Below, in pieces: positions 20,530 through 33,052 of a stretch of DNA of 64,000 nt; within the stretch, counting starts at the first letter, position 1; each line of letters begins with the position of its first letter. Origin of the DNA: Pyrus communis (lineage: Eukaryota; Streptophyta; Magnoliopsida; Rosales; Rosaceae); the NCBI RefSeq assembly GCF_963583255.1, contig NC_084805.1, positions 866,001-930,000 on the forward strand, read 5' to 3'. Both the position numbers and the translations under genes were made by a program. The notes under the pieces are model-generated. The model saw only the letters and a program-made list of their open reading frames with translations. It was not told the origin of the DNA and did no database searches.

Positions 20530-22760
20530 TGTAACATCCCGTCCCGAAACTAACGAAATGTATGTATGAAATTACAATTTTACCCCCTAGTTCGTTACTT
20601 TACGTGTAGTGTTGTGTTGTGTGGTGTTGTAGGACCACACACACTCATACCCTTTCTTTTTCTCCCGGGATTCCCTCCCTCTTTCCCTCACTTTTTGTCT
20701 CTCTCTGTCACTCTCTCTCTCTCTCTCTCTCTCTATCCCCGAGCTCCATTATTCTTCTTCTTCTTCATTTTACATACGGACACACACACAAACAAACTCA
20801 AATCTTCACCAATCAAGAAACCAAGACCACCCTCGTGCTCGTGAGGCTGAGAGAAGTCCAGTGGTACCATTTTCAGGTAAGGATGTAGCCGTTTTCACGT
20901 AGATTCGAAGTAATCTGTTTTGAACACTGTTCATGCAAACCTAATCTAGCAGGTTTTTTGGACTTTTTAAGCTTATAGTTGTGTTTGTGAGGTTCCCAGG
21001 AGCTTGGGAGTAGCTCGTTGGGTGAATTTGGACGTCACGATCGTTGGATGTAAAGTTGGCCGAACTTGGATCGTTGTTGCAGGTATAATTCCTTAATTTT
21101 TAGGCCTTAAAACTAGCCTATCGTGATTCTACTAGTCCTAAGCTTCATTTTGGTATAAAGATCGTGAAAAATGGTGGAAAAACAAAAGAGAAATAGTGAG
21201 TTGTAGGTTTTCCGGCGACGGCGCCGGCGTCGGTGACTGATTGGAGAAGGAGACGGAATATTCCGTCAAAGTTGACGGAATATTCCTGACGCCGTTAACG
21301 GCGTCCGGTTAAGTCTAACGGAATATTCCGTCAGTTTAACGGAATATCAGTGTGCATGGCACGTGGCCGCGCGTGGGGGCGCGTAGGTCCGTGCCTAGGA
21401 CGGCGCGTGGGGGCTCGTGCGGGGTCCAAAAATTATTTTAAAAATATGGGTGTGATCCTGAGGTTGTGTAGAGCACGTTAGTATATTCAATTGTTCATTT
21501 TGAGCAATGTATGAGAAGTTATTACGAGAAGTTGGTTATGTGCTTTTAAATTAACGTTTTCGTAGCTTTTGCGCGTATAGGTGATACGTATTCCGAGGAC
21601 GAGCGTACACACTCGAGACAGGGGGGCTACGACCCTTCCAATTACCAGTGAGTGGGCTTTTGTTTTCCGTATATACCTATATACATTTAAATTCCCAGAA
21701 ATAGATTAAAAAGAGTTAAATGATTTATGTCATGTACTTTATTATTATCGCTTATGCATCATCACATGCATTAGTAGCGGCATACATTTATATATGTGTA
21801 TTGGTGCTGTGGACGCACAGGTAAGTGCCAGGTAAGTGGTATTCATGTTGTTATGCAGTAGTAGTTTGAGATGATTAGAGAGCTCATAATCTGCACCCCC
21901 GGTGTTAGTGCTCCCGCCCGTGGCCAGGGCACAGCCTTCACGTGTATGTTCACCTCCCGCACCGCATGCTCGCCTTGGATCCAAGTTAGGTGCACAGCCT
22001 GTCGTACAGACCACATTAGGTGGTTCCGACTCGTAGGTGACCCGCGATTTATCGCACAGCTTCACGTGATCGTAGCACTAGAGCATATATATATTACACC
22101 CAGCCTGTCGTACAGACCACGTTAGGTGGTTCTGACTCGTGTGCAGATTCAGTTATTGAGTTGAGATTGGAGCTCTATATGCAGCCGTACAGGTCACGTT
22201 AGGTGACTCCCGGCTGCCAGATTATATGTTATTGATGTGAATTATGCTTGAACATTTACATTTGATTATGAGATTCTGATGTGGCATATTCTCGAGCATG
22301 AATGGCATATTTTGGAGCATGATTGGCATATCTATACATACGTATATATGTTCATTTTCTGGGAAGTATACAGGTTTTACGGCGAGGGGTTAGAATGTAT
22401 TTTGATAAAGAGTTTTCAAAGAGCTTTGTTTTTGCCCACTCACGCTTTTGTTTTTGCGCCCCTCCAGGTTCTAGTGGTCTAGCAAGTTCGGTGGTTTATC
22501 CCAGAGGGCGTCCCGGCATTTCTGACAGACATTCACCATTGTAGGGTCACCTTCGGGTGTATATATGTCGCATTTTTCCTTCTTGACTGCTGTAGACTTG
22601 CTCTGAAATTGTGTCTCACATACACTAGTACTTTGTATGCTAGTTAGTTTTTAATTATTCGTACTTTTACCTTACTATCTTAATAGCTTCCGCACGCGCA
22701 CATGGCTACGTCATCTTCGTGTGACGGCCAGCACGCCCTGATCTCGGTCGGGGTGTGTCA
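20530..22760. mobile_element. Solo LTR of a Ty3/gypsy-like retrotransposon (2231 bp)
   Basis: Begins TGTAACATCCCGTCCCGAAA and ends CGGTCGGGGTGTGTCA. A perfect 5-bp target duplication AATTA lies at 20525-20529 and 22761-22765. The interior includes a CT-rich tract (about 20697-20734), a GC-rich part (21200-21420) with GGAATATTCCGTCA-type palindromes, and hairpin repeats near 22001-22217. It has no coding domains. Short proline- and serine-rich frames here come from low-complexity DNA. Confidence 0.88.
22001..22217 (+). repeat. Three hairpins with common GTTAG-type loop in the solo LTR
   Basis: Hairpin 1 pairs ACCAC (22010-22014) with GTGGT (22020-22024) around ATTAG, with an outer GTCG/CGAC pair. 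Hairpin 2 pairs ACCAC (22116-22120) with GTGGT (22126-22130) around GTTAG. Hairpin 3 pairs GTCAC (22193-22197) with GTGAC (22203-22207) around GTTAG, plus an outer 7-bp stem GCAGCCG (22181-22187)/CGGCTGC (22211-22217). The loop is constant while the stem differs. Confidence 0.7.
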
Positions 22761-22765
22761 AATTA

Positions 22766-24080
22766 GGTGCATAAAAAGCATTTAATAATGGGTACAAATT
22801 AAAACTAGAAAGAAAATTGGTGCAAATTACAAAAATGGTTGCCAAGTAAAAATAGGTACAAATTAAAAATAAAAATATAGGACACACATTTAAGCCATAA
22901 ATATAAACATACCTAATGTAACGCTTTAATAATGTGACGTTTTTAACACTCAATAGATATATTCAGAAAATTTTAAATATACTGACGTGTAAATATTTTA
23001 TAATTGAAATAAAAACGCGGATAAAAATCAAAGGATCTTGATTAAAAAAAAGAAAAGATTAACCATAAGGCCACATATCAAAATAAAGGAGTTCGACGAA
23101 TTTCTTGTAGTTGCCATCTTGGCATAGTTAGATCTGGCAGATCGTTATTTTTGTTCCTCATATGAGCCTACCCGTGTTAATTGGCTACCAATGATATGTA
23201 ACTTCCCTCTATAAGTGTGGTAAATTCCATCAAGCCTCAGTTAGCTTTCCAATAATGGGATAAATTTCACGTCGTAATGTTCGCTCTCATGTGTGGTTGT
23301 AGTCAAACTAAGTAAGCGGACAATATCTACTAGTGACAGAAAAGACGTGTAGTCATTTAACCTCATATGTTGGTTGACATGCTTTGACATCATGAAAGAT
23401 AATTAATGTTTCAACAAAAACCGATTGGCAATGAGGTAGTTACCCTACTCCTTATTATCCCTTACAAGATTTCTTACTTTCCCAAGTTAGACAAACATTT
23501 AGATCATCACATTAGTTACATCGATTGCCATAGTATAGTTAATTGGTATCATTTTGTATTGACAAACTGTTATTGTCTTTTATGCGATTGTGACTTATGG
23601 AAGTTATACTTTGCAAGAATTTGATTAAGGGAATTGAGTTGATTTGGATTGTCTTTTATAATTTCTTTAGATTGGGATGCAACAGTTTGGAAAAGTTTGA
23701 TCATAAGAGATTGGACGACATTGAAATTGAAGAAACTCACGTTTTCAAACACAACAATGCTAGAGAGATTAAATGTATAAATCAAATTTCGTAAACAAAA
23801 TTATATGAAAGTTGATGATTGGATTATAACTTAAAGATTGATTAACGTGTTTATTTCATATTGACGACATATCATTTAGTTTACAATTTTAGTATACAAC
23901 TTTAATCCACCTAGCATTAATCTTTCAAACAAGTTAAGCATCGTTTTTTTTTTTTTTTTTTTCAAATGAGCTCCTTTTTTTGGTCTGATTTTTAGGCATC
24001 ATCTTTTTGAAAAAGATTACAAGTGTCATTAATTCAGTCTCACACAAACAAGAAGAAAGTGAAATTTGTTTATGCTAATC
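22766..24080. other. AT-rich intergenic, nothing assigned
   Basis: It begins with the right half of the GGTACA-rich repeat and continues as AT-rich DNA with short random frames. Confidence 0.45.
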
Positions 24081-24251
24081 GAGAGATTTTTTGGTGTGAT
24101 CAGAACACGGGGTGGTACATCACGTGTCACTATATAAATGGTGAGATATGTGTGTTAAAAAGTTATTAACTTAAAAAACAAAATTTCTCACCATTTATAT
24201 AAAAACACGTGGTGTACCACCCGTGTTCCGATCACAATAAAAAATTTCTCC
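24081..24251. mobile_element. 171-bp MITE with long terminal inverted repeats
   Basis: The left arm (GAGAGATTTTTTGGTGTGATC, then an ACACGG...GTGGTACATCACGTG stretch) is nearly the reverse complement of the right arm; the arms are about 65 bp and the spacer about 40 bp. TGCTAATC occurs immediately left (24073-24080) and right (24252-24259), an 8-bp target duplication of hAT type. The interior is non-coding. Confidence 0.8.
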
Positions 24252-24701
24252 TGCTAATCACTGTGACTTGTAGTCGAAGTTTGTTGAGATTAGTCAATAA
24301 ACTCTTTCTTAAGGAGTTAATTAATACGAGGTGTGGTTACGTAATAGGTAACTAGTGCAATTAAAACAGATCTACCAGCTATATATGTTTAAACGAGGTG
24401 TGATTTACAATGTTCAATTTTTTCATTATGTCATTTAGTATTACTACTGCGCTTTAGCGATATTTTTTTTTCCACCATAAGTAAGGTCTTATATGCGAAT
24501 TTCATGAATGACAAATTCACTACCAAATATTAATCTATTCTCCTACCTCTTAGTGTAAATATATCATGGTATAAAACAAAAAATTTATTTACAAATGCCC
24601 ACGCCTCCCACCCCCTTCTCCCTTGTTTTATGCTGTGTTGGCACCACCCTCTCGCACAGTTACTATTATATATGGGTGCCAAGACATGTCCATTCCTTGC
24701 T

Positions 24702-24702
<1 letters not shown>

Positions 24703-24742
<40 letters not shown>
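24703..24742 (+). repeat. (CT)n tract in the 5' leader of the small gene
   Basis: A CT dinucleotide run sits 18-57 bases upstream of the ATG at 24760. CT-rich leaders are common in plant genes. A TATATATGG box at about 24667-24675 could be the core promoter. Confidence 0.7.
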
Positions 24743-24744
<2 letters not shown>

Positions 24745-24759
24745 ACTAGCTTTACAACA

Positions 24760-26099
24760 ATGGAAAACCAACAGCAAAAGCCTAGGGCAGCAGAGCTTCA
24801 GAGGACTTATTCCGTGGAATGTGAGCCTAAAACCCTCACCAAGGAGCAATACGACTTAGCTAGGGTACACACGTCGTAGTTTAAACTTTCGGCCAAGTTA
24901 ATTATCTGTTTTTGTTTTTGTTTTAAATCACAACGTTTTTGTAGGCAGAAGCTATGCAAGCCCTTAAGCAGAGAGACAAGCAAAACACTGTAAGTCCTTC
25001 CACATGCTTCCAACTATCATTTAATTTATGTTTTTGTTGGATATGAATAATTGATATTTTGGAAGATACCAATAAAGGCTCCATCTTCAATATTATTGGG
25101 ATTTCATAGATATTTAGGGACTTATTTGTATATTATAGTCCTTTTTCGAAAGATTTTTAGGGATTTTATAGTCAAATTGCTTATATATAATGTTACAAAT
25201 ACCCAAAAAAATTGTATTTGCGTGAAAGAAAAATGTATTGAAGAAACATATGGATTTCAAACGATCCATATATCAAATTCGTAATTAACTTTATCATTTG
25301 ACATTAAATTATTTAAAATTATATTTTTTTCAAATGTCACTTACTACTATGGTTTAGTTGTATGATTCTCTATTTACAAGTGAGAGATCTTAGATTCGAA
25401 TCTTGTAAGTAGTAAGTTCATAACCGACGAGTTTTGTAAAAACTAATTATCACTAGCTCATTGTGTGGCTATGCCCAAATCTCATCACCTTTGTGTTTTA
25501 TTTCAAATACATTTTATTAGTAGTTAATCAGGTTCAAATTAATAATAAAATACAAAAAATTTCGGGGAACTCTGTAGAATAGATTTATTGAATTAGTTAT
25601 TATTCTTGATCGTAACCAATGAGTTTTGTATCAATTAATTATGGCTAGCATTGGCAAGTGAGCCTTTACCACAGTTGTGGAAAGGTGTTGAGCCCTTACA
25701 TGACAACGTGGATTCGAATTCCGTCAATGGCTAATCTAACATCTAATATAACAAAATCCATTGTTTGGCCAAAAAATAAAATAAAATTATGACTAGCATT
25801 GTGTGGTTATGCCTAATCTCATCACCTTAGTGTTTTATTTCAGATACATTTTGTTAACATTTTCTTAGTCAGAATTCAAATACCTATTTGTTTTATTTCA
25901 TTTTACTTTTGTTTACAATTATATATATAGTTTTTATAGAATCAAATAAAAAAATATCAACAACTGTTACTTCTAATGACGAATTTAAGCTTATGGGTTT
26001 AATAGGAGTGATATCATTGACATTCAACAAAATCATTCTACACTCTAAACTTTTTACTATTTCTAAACAAAAATACACTCATAAAAAGAGCAGCATCTT

Positions 26100-26131
<32 letters not shown>

Positions 26132-26296
26132 CACGCGCGCATTCTTTGTTTAAATAGAAAAATAAAATACACATCCTTTTCTTTCTAATGATGAATGTAG
26201 GAGCTGGCGAGGGCAAAAGAACTTGAAGACTCTAACTCGGTGAAGGATGCGGACAACAATACTAGTGGATTGAAGCTTCATGCTTGTGGAAAATAG
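24760..26296 (+). CDS. Small three-exon gene, 81-aa protein of unknown function
   Basis: Exons 24760-24864, 24945-24989 and 26201-26296 join in frame, with donors GGTACAC and TGTAAGT and acceptors TTTTGTAG and GAATGTAG. The protein starts MENQQQKPRAAELQRTYSVE, continues with TLTKEQYDLARAEAMQALKQ and ends GLKLHACGK. It is hydrophilic and mostly helical, with no signal peptide or membrane segment. The phrase LTKEQYDLARAEA looks like a conserved motif, but I cannot name the family. Support comes from three phase-0 exons whose junctions all keep the frame, a CT-rich leader and a TATA-like box. Intron 2 is 1.2 kb and carries (TA)n(TG)n repeats near 26101-26140. Expression cannot be judged from sequence. 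Confidence 0.68.
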
Positions 26297-26532
26297 TAGT
26301 GTACCCCTTTCCATGCCTTGGACTTGGAGGTTTCTTAGCAGACCATCATTAGAAAGTATTCCAAGGCTACAATACTTGTAGGTTTACCAGCCCTTTTCAT
26401 TTTATTATAAAAATGATATTGGTGCAAGTAGGATTCCAACGCAAGGGTTTCAAATTTCGGAATAAACGATGTTAACTGCTTGAGTTACCTTTTTTCATAG
26501 TTAAGATGATTTTTATTTTATTTTAGTAAGTG

Positions 26533-26850
26533 CATACGATGACTTTGACTTTTAATTTTGGTCATTTGATTACAGTACATTACATATATGTTTTTTTAAG
26601 TAACATTACATTACATAAATGTTTTAGTATGCATTTTTGGTTACATTACTCTATAAGTTATTTACAATTTTTTTAACACTATGGGTACATTCATACGATG
26701 ACTTTGACTTTTAATTTTGGTCATTTGATTACAGTACATTACATATATGTTTTTTAAGTAACATTACATTACATAAATGTTTCCGTATGCATTTTTGGTT
26801 ACATTACTCTATAAGTTATTTACAATTTTTTTTAACACTATGGGTACATT
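26533..26850. repeat. 159-bp tandem duplication
   Basis: 26533-26691 and 26692-26850 are adjacent near-identical copies, each starting CATACGATGACTTTGACTTT or its equivalent boundary. They differ by a two-base change (TAG versus CCG context near 26625 and 26784) and by one-base length changes in T runs. Confidence 0.9.
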
Positions 26851-29800
26851 CATTTGACATTTATTATTTCAAAGTTATATTGTTACATATTTTTATCCGT
26901 TTATTCAATATTAAATAATTTTTTTTATTGTAACCGTTTTTAATATATATGCCGCATGGTGTGGGCTTTTAAATCCCAAAACATCTCAAGTGACTAATAT
27001 TAGACATATGGAAATATATTAATAGTAATAATAAGGTGTACAAAGTCAATGGATTTTGATAGAAAAAAATTAAATACTATTAAGGTTTTAGTCAAAAAGT
27101 GTTAGTGATTAAGGATGAGATCTAAATTCTTCCTTTAAAGATAGTGTACGGGATTTGTCTCCATTGGGCATATAATTATGGACACGCGTAGGGTGATGAA
27201 ATCAATCCCACAGATTAAGATTAATTTTAGCAAACAAGAGACGAACAAGATTGCTCACAGACTCACAAGAGTTAGCTTGACTTCGTATAACTCTGTAATT
27301 TAGTGAAGAATATTATGATGTAATTCTTTATCTTCTTCTTAAGGATAGTATCTTTTAGTACTTTATTGATGTGAGACACTCTTTTTCCTTTCTTTCGAGT
27401 TGAAATTCCCAACAAAATTTTTATCGAGACCCATTGTATGTACCTTATCCTCAATGAATATCATTTCATTCCCCAAAAAGCTAATGTATGGGATTGTAAT
27501 TGCATCTAAACTTGAGGGTGCAAAATATAATTTACCATTTTAGTACCTTAATTGTAAATTACCTCAAATTTTCATTCTTTCCTATTTTTCTTTATTTTTC
27601 TCTGCTTACAATGTTTAATCTCTTTAGCTAAAACGCGTGCGACAATCCTTAATATTGTGAAGATTCTATTGTGGATTGAGTAATTAATATAAAGATAAGG
27701 ATGACTAACGATATGGTAAAGTCTATAGGGCAGACTTTCCAAATTGTTCTGAATAAATGAAAACCATATAAAACATATCAAAACCGAATGTAAACAGATT
27801 TATGCCTACTCTATTATCATTAAGGAGGATATATTTCTCTGGTTCGTGCACAATTATGAAGAAGACACATCTTGATCGAAATTTCTTTAGGTTTTGCTTT
27901 TTTGTAGAAAAAAAATGATGTAAGGTATTGAGGTATCCAAAGACCAAGATGCAGCGGAAGATGTCTCTATCCCTAAAGGGTTTGACGTGTATGTGATTTT
28001 CAAACATCGTATCCATGATTTACTAGAGGTATATCAATATCAATGTCATCACTCTTTCTAGTCACTTGCAATTTTATGTATAACAGTGTATAAGCATTTG
28101 AAGTGTTTTATTCACACACCATACATTGTTGACACACCTCACATCCACATTTTCATTTAAAATTTATCTTATTACATCCTCATACTTTCCTATTCTACGC
28201 TTTTCACATACACCCTACATCAACCTTGCATATTCTTTATTCGTATGCTTCAAAACAAAACATAAAAAGCCAGCGGCGTCTTCACCACGAAACAAAATTC
28301 TAACTGGCATGTGAAAGCAATAGCAAATTACTTTGATTCAAGTTCTCTAATAGGGACTTTACCACACACGTAAACGGGCTAAAAACTCCTATAATACTTG
28401 CAAGAATGACAAGGTTATTGTAGTAGAAATGGATCTCGCAAGGACGTTTTCCACAGAGATTATTAAATAAATCGAAGCAAACCAATTTCCAATTAATTAT
28501 TATAAAGCAGAAAGTTGAGATGATTGATTTTATAACCTACTTAAATTAAAACGAATTTAATTAATAAAAAAAACTAATACGCAATAATAAAGCTGAAAGA
28601 AAAAGAAACAGTTTTTAAAATACCAATTTATAAAAGCACTAGGGTTCCACCATCACCTAGCAATCCTATGCATTTTTACCAATTACTTCTGATCTACACA
28701 TGCCACTTTGAAGGTTAGGTTTTCCTAATTTATATTCTACTTGGAACCTCCAACATAGAACGTATATCTAACATGCAATCCGTCCGGACGTTCGGATCAA
28801 ATCTGAACACGAGAGACTCTTTATGCTTTATGAAAACCCTTTGAAAAACCATGCAACCCTTAAGACGTGGTGTTCATCTTAAGTGAAATTACAATTATTA
28901 ACCACAAGAAGCCATCGTCAATTTCAGGGAACCTTCCGACCAAAATTGCATCAAATTACTTTTCTAAAGATCCTAATGGTGATCAAGCATTAAGACAATT
29001 AGATAGTTTTAATCACGGTGTTTAATAATTCAAAGTGTGCATGCAATCAATCATAAGCAATTAAATAAAAATCACATATTCATGCTAAGGCTCAAGGCTT
29101 CATCCTAGTAAAAGGAATTAGTTACGCATATTCATAATTGAAATCATAGAAAATATTATTAAGAATAAAAGTAATGAAGACACCTTAAGGTAGAAAATCT
29201 CCAAGAACCCTAGCAATCACTCTATGTCTCCAAAATAGCATAAAAGAAAGCATAGTCCCAAACTAGGGCTGACTAAAACCTTAAATATTTCCCTCAAAGC
29301 CAGCCGCACAAACCCTAGGAACCAAGTCTCTTATTTCCACTAGGAAGCTAACTAATAATAAAATATATTAAAACATAAAGTCCTAATTAAGTTAGGATAA
29401 ACTGCATAGAAACTGTCCAGCCACGTTTTAGCCTCAAATCTCCTCCAAATCCGGCCCATAATAGCTTATTTTGAAGATTAGGACATTCTGAACACATCTC
29501 CAGAAGGCCACGAACCCATCCGAACTTATCTTGGGCTCCAAAAACGCAATTCAAGCCCAAAACGTCACTATTCCAGCACTGCGCATTGCTCCTTTATTTT
29601 ATTGCCAGAAAATCATCGCTTGGTAGAAAAATCTGATATTTTGATACAATCAAGCTAAGTGACTCACGATCGTCCTCCAACTAGAATTACTCCAAAATTC
29701 GTCCATTTGACCTTGTTTTGCTCCAGAAGAAGTCAAAAGTCTTATATTAAAAATATAATTCAAAGTATCAAAATTCTTCTAAAATATAAACTAAAATATA

Positions 29801-30132
29801 CTAAGAATAGAGTTAAATATATAATATAAAATCCGCCCATCATTATCCTTGGGCACAAACTCTTGTAATCTCTCTTGTTCTAAACTCTGTTTACTATTCT
29901 TCTAGTCTTCCAGGAACTGTGCCAATAGACGCTTAATTGCTTGACCAACTAAAATATCATCTGGAGCGTTTGAAATTACGTCCAGGACCAAGATATCACT
30001 TGAAACAAGCGAAGGATAAAGGTATGGTTTTTCTATCTAGTGAAATTGCACTCAAATACAATAAGAGATTTTATTTTTGCTTATTATTTATTTATTTATT
30101 TATTTTTGTGTCAATTATTTAAAGGTGGAATA
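26851..30132. other. AT-rich intergenic; possible non-coding LTR-element debris
   Basis: No gene found. The 28270-29860 part (poly-A-rich, with TAGGGTTCCACCATCACCTAG-like text) resembles non-coding portions of old LTR retrotransposons, but no LTR ends or coding domains are visible. Confidence 0.35.
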
Positions 30133-30428
30133 TGTCATATCCCCGCCCGGAGCCCACCACATTCTGGGCCCTCTCCACCACTGTAGAATGATATTGTCTG
30201 CTTTGGGCATCGATCACGTCCTTACGGTTTTGTTTCTGAGAACTCACACGAGAACTTCCCAATGGGTTACCCATCCTGGGAATGCTCTCGCCCCAAACTC
30301 GCTTAACTTTGGAGTTCCTAAGGATTCCAAAGCCAGTGAACTCTCAAAAAACTTCGTGCTAGGTAGAGATGAGAATATACATATAAGGCTTACAGAATCC
30401 ACTCCCCTGAGCAATGTGGGATGTTACA
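30133..30428 (-). mobile_element. Cassandra TRIM solo LTR (296 bp)
   Basis: On the minus strand it begins TGTAACATCCCACATTGC and ends GGGGATATGACA. Its centre (about 30255-30318) is clearly related to plant 5S rRNA: GGAACTCCAAAGTTAAGCG, then AGGATGGGTAACCCATTGGG and AAGTTCTCGTG. LTRs with embedded 5S sequence are the mark of Cassandra terminal-repeat retrotransposons in miniature. The flanking 5-mers GAATA and AAATA are a one-mismatch target duplication. It should not be annotated as a 5S gene: only part of the 5S sequence is present and it is diverged. Confidence 0.9.
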
Positions 30429-30690
30429 AAATAACTGGGTGAACTTAATTACCATGAGTCAAATTGGGAGGTTCAGTGGGAAGCCGCTAGCCTATGCACG
30501 AGTCCTAGTGGTTGGGGTGAGCAAAAATTATCTTCCCTTGAATATACATTGAAAATAATTTGGAGTGTAGATTGTATTCTAAAAATAATTTTTATTTTTT
30601 AAATCTATCACAGCTTAAGTGTCATTTCATATGATTATTATATAATGTTATAAACAATAAATTTTTATGTAATAAGGTTTGTCGTGATAA

Positions 30691-30847
30691 TTACTTGAAG
30701 GTTTCTCTGTAGTCCAATTTTCTCCTTTTCTCATCAGTAAACTTCGTATATGCATGGATAAGCACTGGAACTCTTGATCTCAAGCGATCGACAAAAAATG
30801 CATCTGCAGCTTTGATATATTGAACGACTTCATATGAGTAATATGTT
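30691..30847 (-). pseudogene. Exon-like fragment of an unrecognised gene
   Basis: On the minus strand a strong acceptor (TTTTTTTTCTTTAG) at 30848 opens a 52-residue coding stretch with normal composition, including SYEVVQYIKAADAFFVDRLR and YTKFTDEKRRKLDYRETFK, ended by a TAA. It looks like a real terminal exon. I do not recognise it. A second possible coding patch lies upstream at about 31030-31120 (minus, containing ACEHGLAEMEIILKS, which runs into a stop). Probably a gene relic. Confidence 0.35.
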
Positions 30848-32150
30848 CTAAAGAAAAAAAACATTGCTCCAATTTGACCTAGCTGGCGAGTGATCCCAGT
30901 TCGGGGCAGGGAACAAGACAGCAAGCCAGCAAGGAATGAAGAAGCAAGGGACATCTATACTTTATATTAACTTTATGTATTCTCTTTTTTAACTGATTGG
31001 ATAGGTTCTTTCTTTTGTTTACCGAAGTATTAGCTGTACTTCTTTCCTCATGTTTCAGCTCTTCAATATAATTTCCATCTCCGCAAGTCCATGTTCACAA
31101 GCACCCTTCAACCTTCCAATCAATAATCATGTCAGAGAACATAACAAATCAAAACTGTCCAGACATTAAGCTATGGGGTCCTATAAAATTGAAGGGTTTT
31201 TGCAGTCGCTCCTTAACACATAAGCCGAAGGTTCAAAATTTACCCACTCGAGTTATCATAGTGAACCTAACTAACTTGAATTTGAGTTGATCTATATAAG
31301 AACAACTTACAATATAGCATCCCAATTTTTTCCGAGACACGAGCTGAATAAACTAATCGAATTCTCCCACCTGGAGTTTAATCAGGATTCCCAACTTCAG
31401 TTTATAACAAGTTATTAATTGGATTTCCCGCTTGCAATTTGACAAGAAATCAAGCTCGTTTTATTTATGCTAAATAAAATGGAAGTATTCTGTTATCATA
31501 TTCTTAGGCTAGGCCAACTATGATTGCATAGCTAGGTCGTAGGTTTCTGATTAAGTTGATTAATGATTTCTCCCTAAATTAACTTATGATTCACATCCAT
31601 GCCTCTGAGAATGTGGTGTGAAAACAAAGAGTCTCATATCAAATTATCAACGAAAAGAAAAACTTTGTAAGAGTTTATAAGAAGTTGTTTCCTATATTGT
31701 CGATTGGTCTTATGGTCAATTTTTTTATGATATTAGAGTAGGCTAACAACCACATGTGTTCTATGTCATCTAATTTGTGTTGTTCCTGACTTGAAAATCC
31801 ATAACATTTAAAAGATGTATGAAAGTAAAAAAGTCTCACCGGTGAAAATAAAAACCTTACAAAAACTCATAAAAAGTAAATATTATTTTCTACATTATTA
31901 ATTGATTTCACGATGGTACCAACTTTCTTCATCCTCGCCACATAAGTTAAGATGTAAGAAGTCTGAAGGAACTCTAACCGTTGAGAAAAAATAAAAATAA
32001 AAGGACAGCCGATGGAACTTGATCTGTTTGTCTTATTAGGATCACTGTTCACATGCACACTTTGGAGTTTGGACAGTGCATGCATGGTCAGGCGCCCATA
32101 ATGTGGACTCAGTTCTTTATGTACGTACGATATTTATACGTGTTTGAGTT

Positions 32151-32362
32151 GGAGGGACCTAGATTGTCTGTCATGTTCGTCTCATACCCTTCTTATCATT
32201 TTTTATTTTTGTAGTCATAGTTAAATCACGTTAATATTTTATATTTTAATTGTTTTTTATCTTATTATTTTTATAAAAAAAAATCAATATAAAATGTTGA
32301 CGTGGTTTAACCGTAACCACATAATATAAGAGGATATGTGATGGGAAGGGTAGACAATCCAG
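32151..32362. mobile_element. Mutator-like MITE, copy 2 (about 212 bp)
   Basis: Same foldback structure and core (GTTAAATCACGTTAATATTTTATA mirrored by AATATAAAATGTTGACGTGG) as 6851-7065, starting GGAGGGACCTAGATTGTCTG. A 9-bp direct repeat GTTTGAGTT flanks it (32142-32150 and 32363-32371). Its right end seems a few bases short relative to the first copy. Confidence 0.68.
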
Positions 32363-33052
32363 GTTTGAGTTGGAGTTCATCTGTGTGAAGGAAATCAACT
32401 AATTCACCGGCATTCGGACAGAACGGTCATGTATGAGAATCTCTTCATTTTGTACAGTATTAGCATGATCTCCTCTTTCTTATATACAAGAGCAACTAAA
32501 ATGACACATGTATATTTTTTTGAGGCATTTTATGTTAATGATATAATGTTACATGGAGAAAAATTTATACATATTGTGAAATTATTGATACAAAATGTCA
32601 CGACAATTGTACTGTTGGTGTAAAAGTCCTCCTATTTGTATAAAATGAATAATGTAAAATGCATAGCTTGGCCCGATGAGTTTGAGAGGTCTAAGAGATC
32701 CATAACTGTGGCTGCGACATATAGGGCACCCGTACACAAGAGTTTGTCTTAATGGAGAGGCTAAGTAATTTTATTTGGTATCCATAGGATTGGGACTTGT
32801 AAGATCCCGGCCTCCGCATATTTGACATGAGAAAAGACGCATTAAACCTTTGAACGATAAAGAAATCAGCTAAGTAATATGATTGATTCAATCAGGACTT
32901 ATCTAATCAGAGTGGCATTGTCATTAAAACATCATTAGCTGGAAATTTAAGCTACTACAAGCACAACACTAGACCAACAAGAATTGGAAAATGGAAGTTT
33001 GGTGATGCCATTGCCACGTGGCAATAACGCATTGTAGGAAGCAGACGGGTTC

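Larger units (their letters stand above)
30429..33052. other. Intergenic with gene-fragment and LTR-like debris
   Basis: Apart from the exon-like fragment at 30691-30847 and the MITE at 32151-32362, no gene was found. About 31615-31740 (GAGTCTCATATC... TTATAAGAAGTTG... GGTCTTATGG) resembles the copia LTR-like sequence around 44690 and is probably a degraded LTR. Confidence 0.4.

Noticed and set aside
20566..20888. Frames with Ser/Leu repeats
   Set aside because: They lie over the (CT)n tract in the solo LTR.
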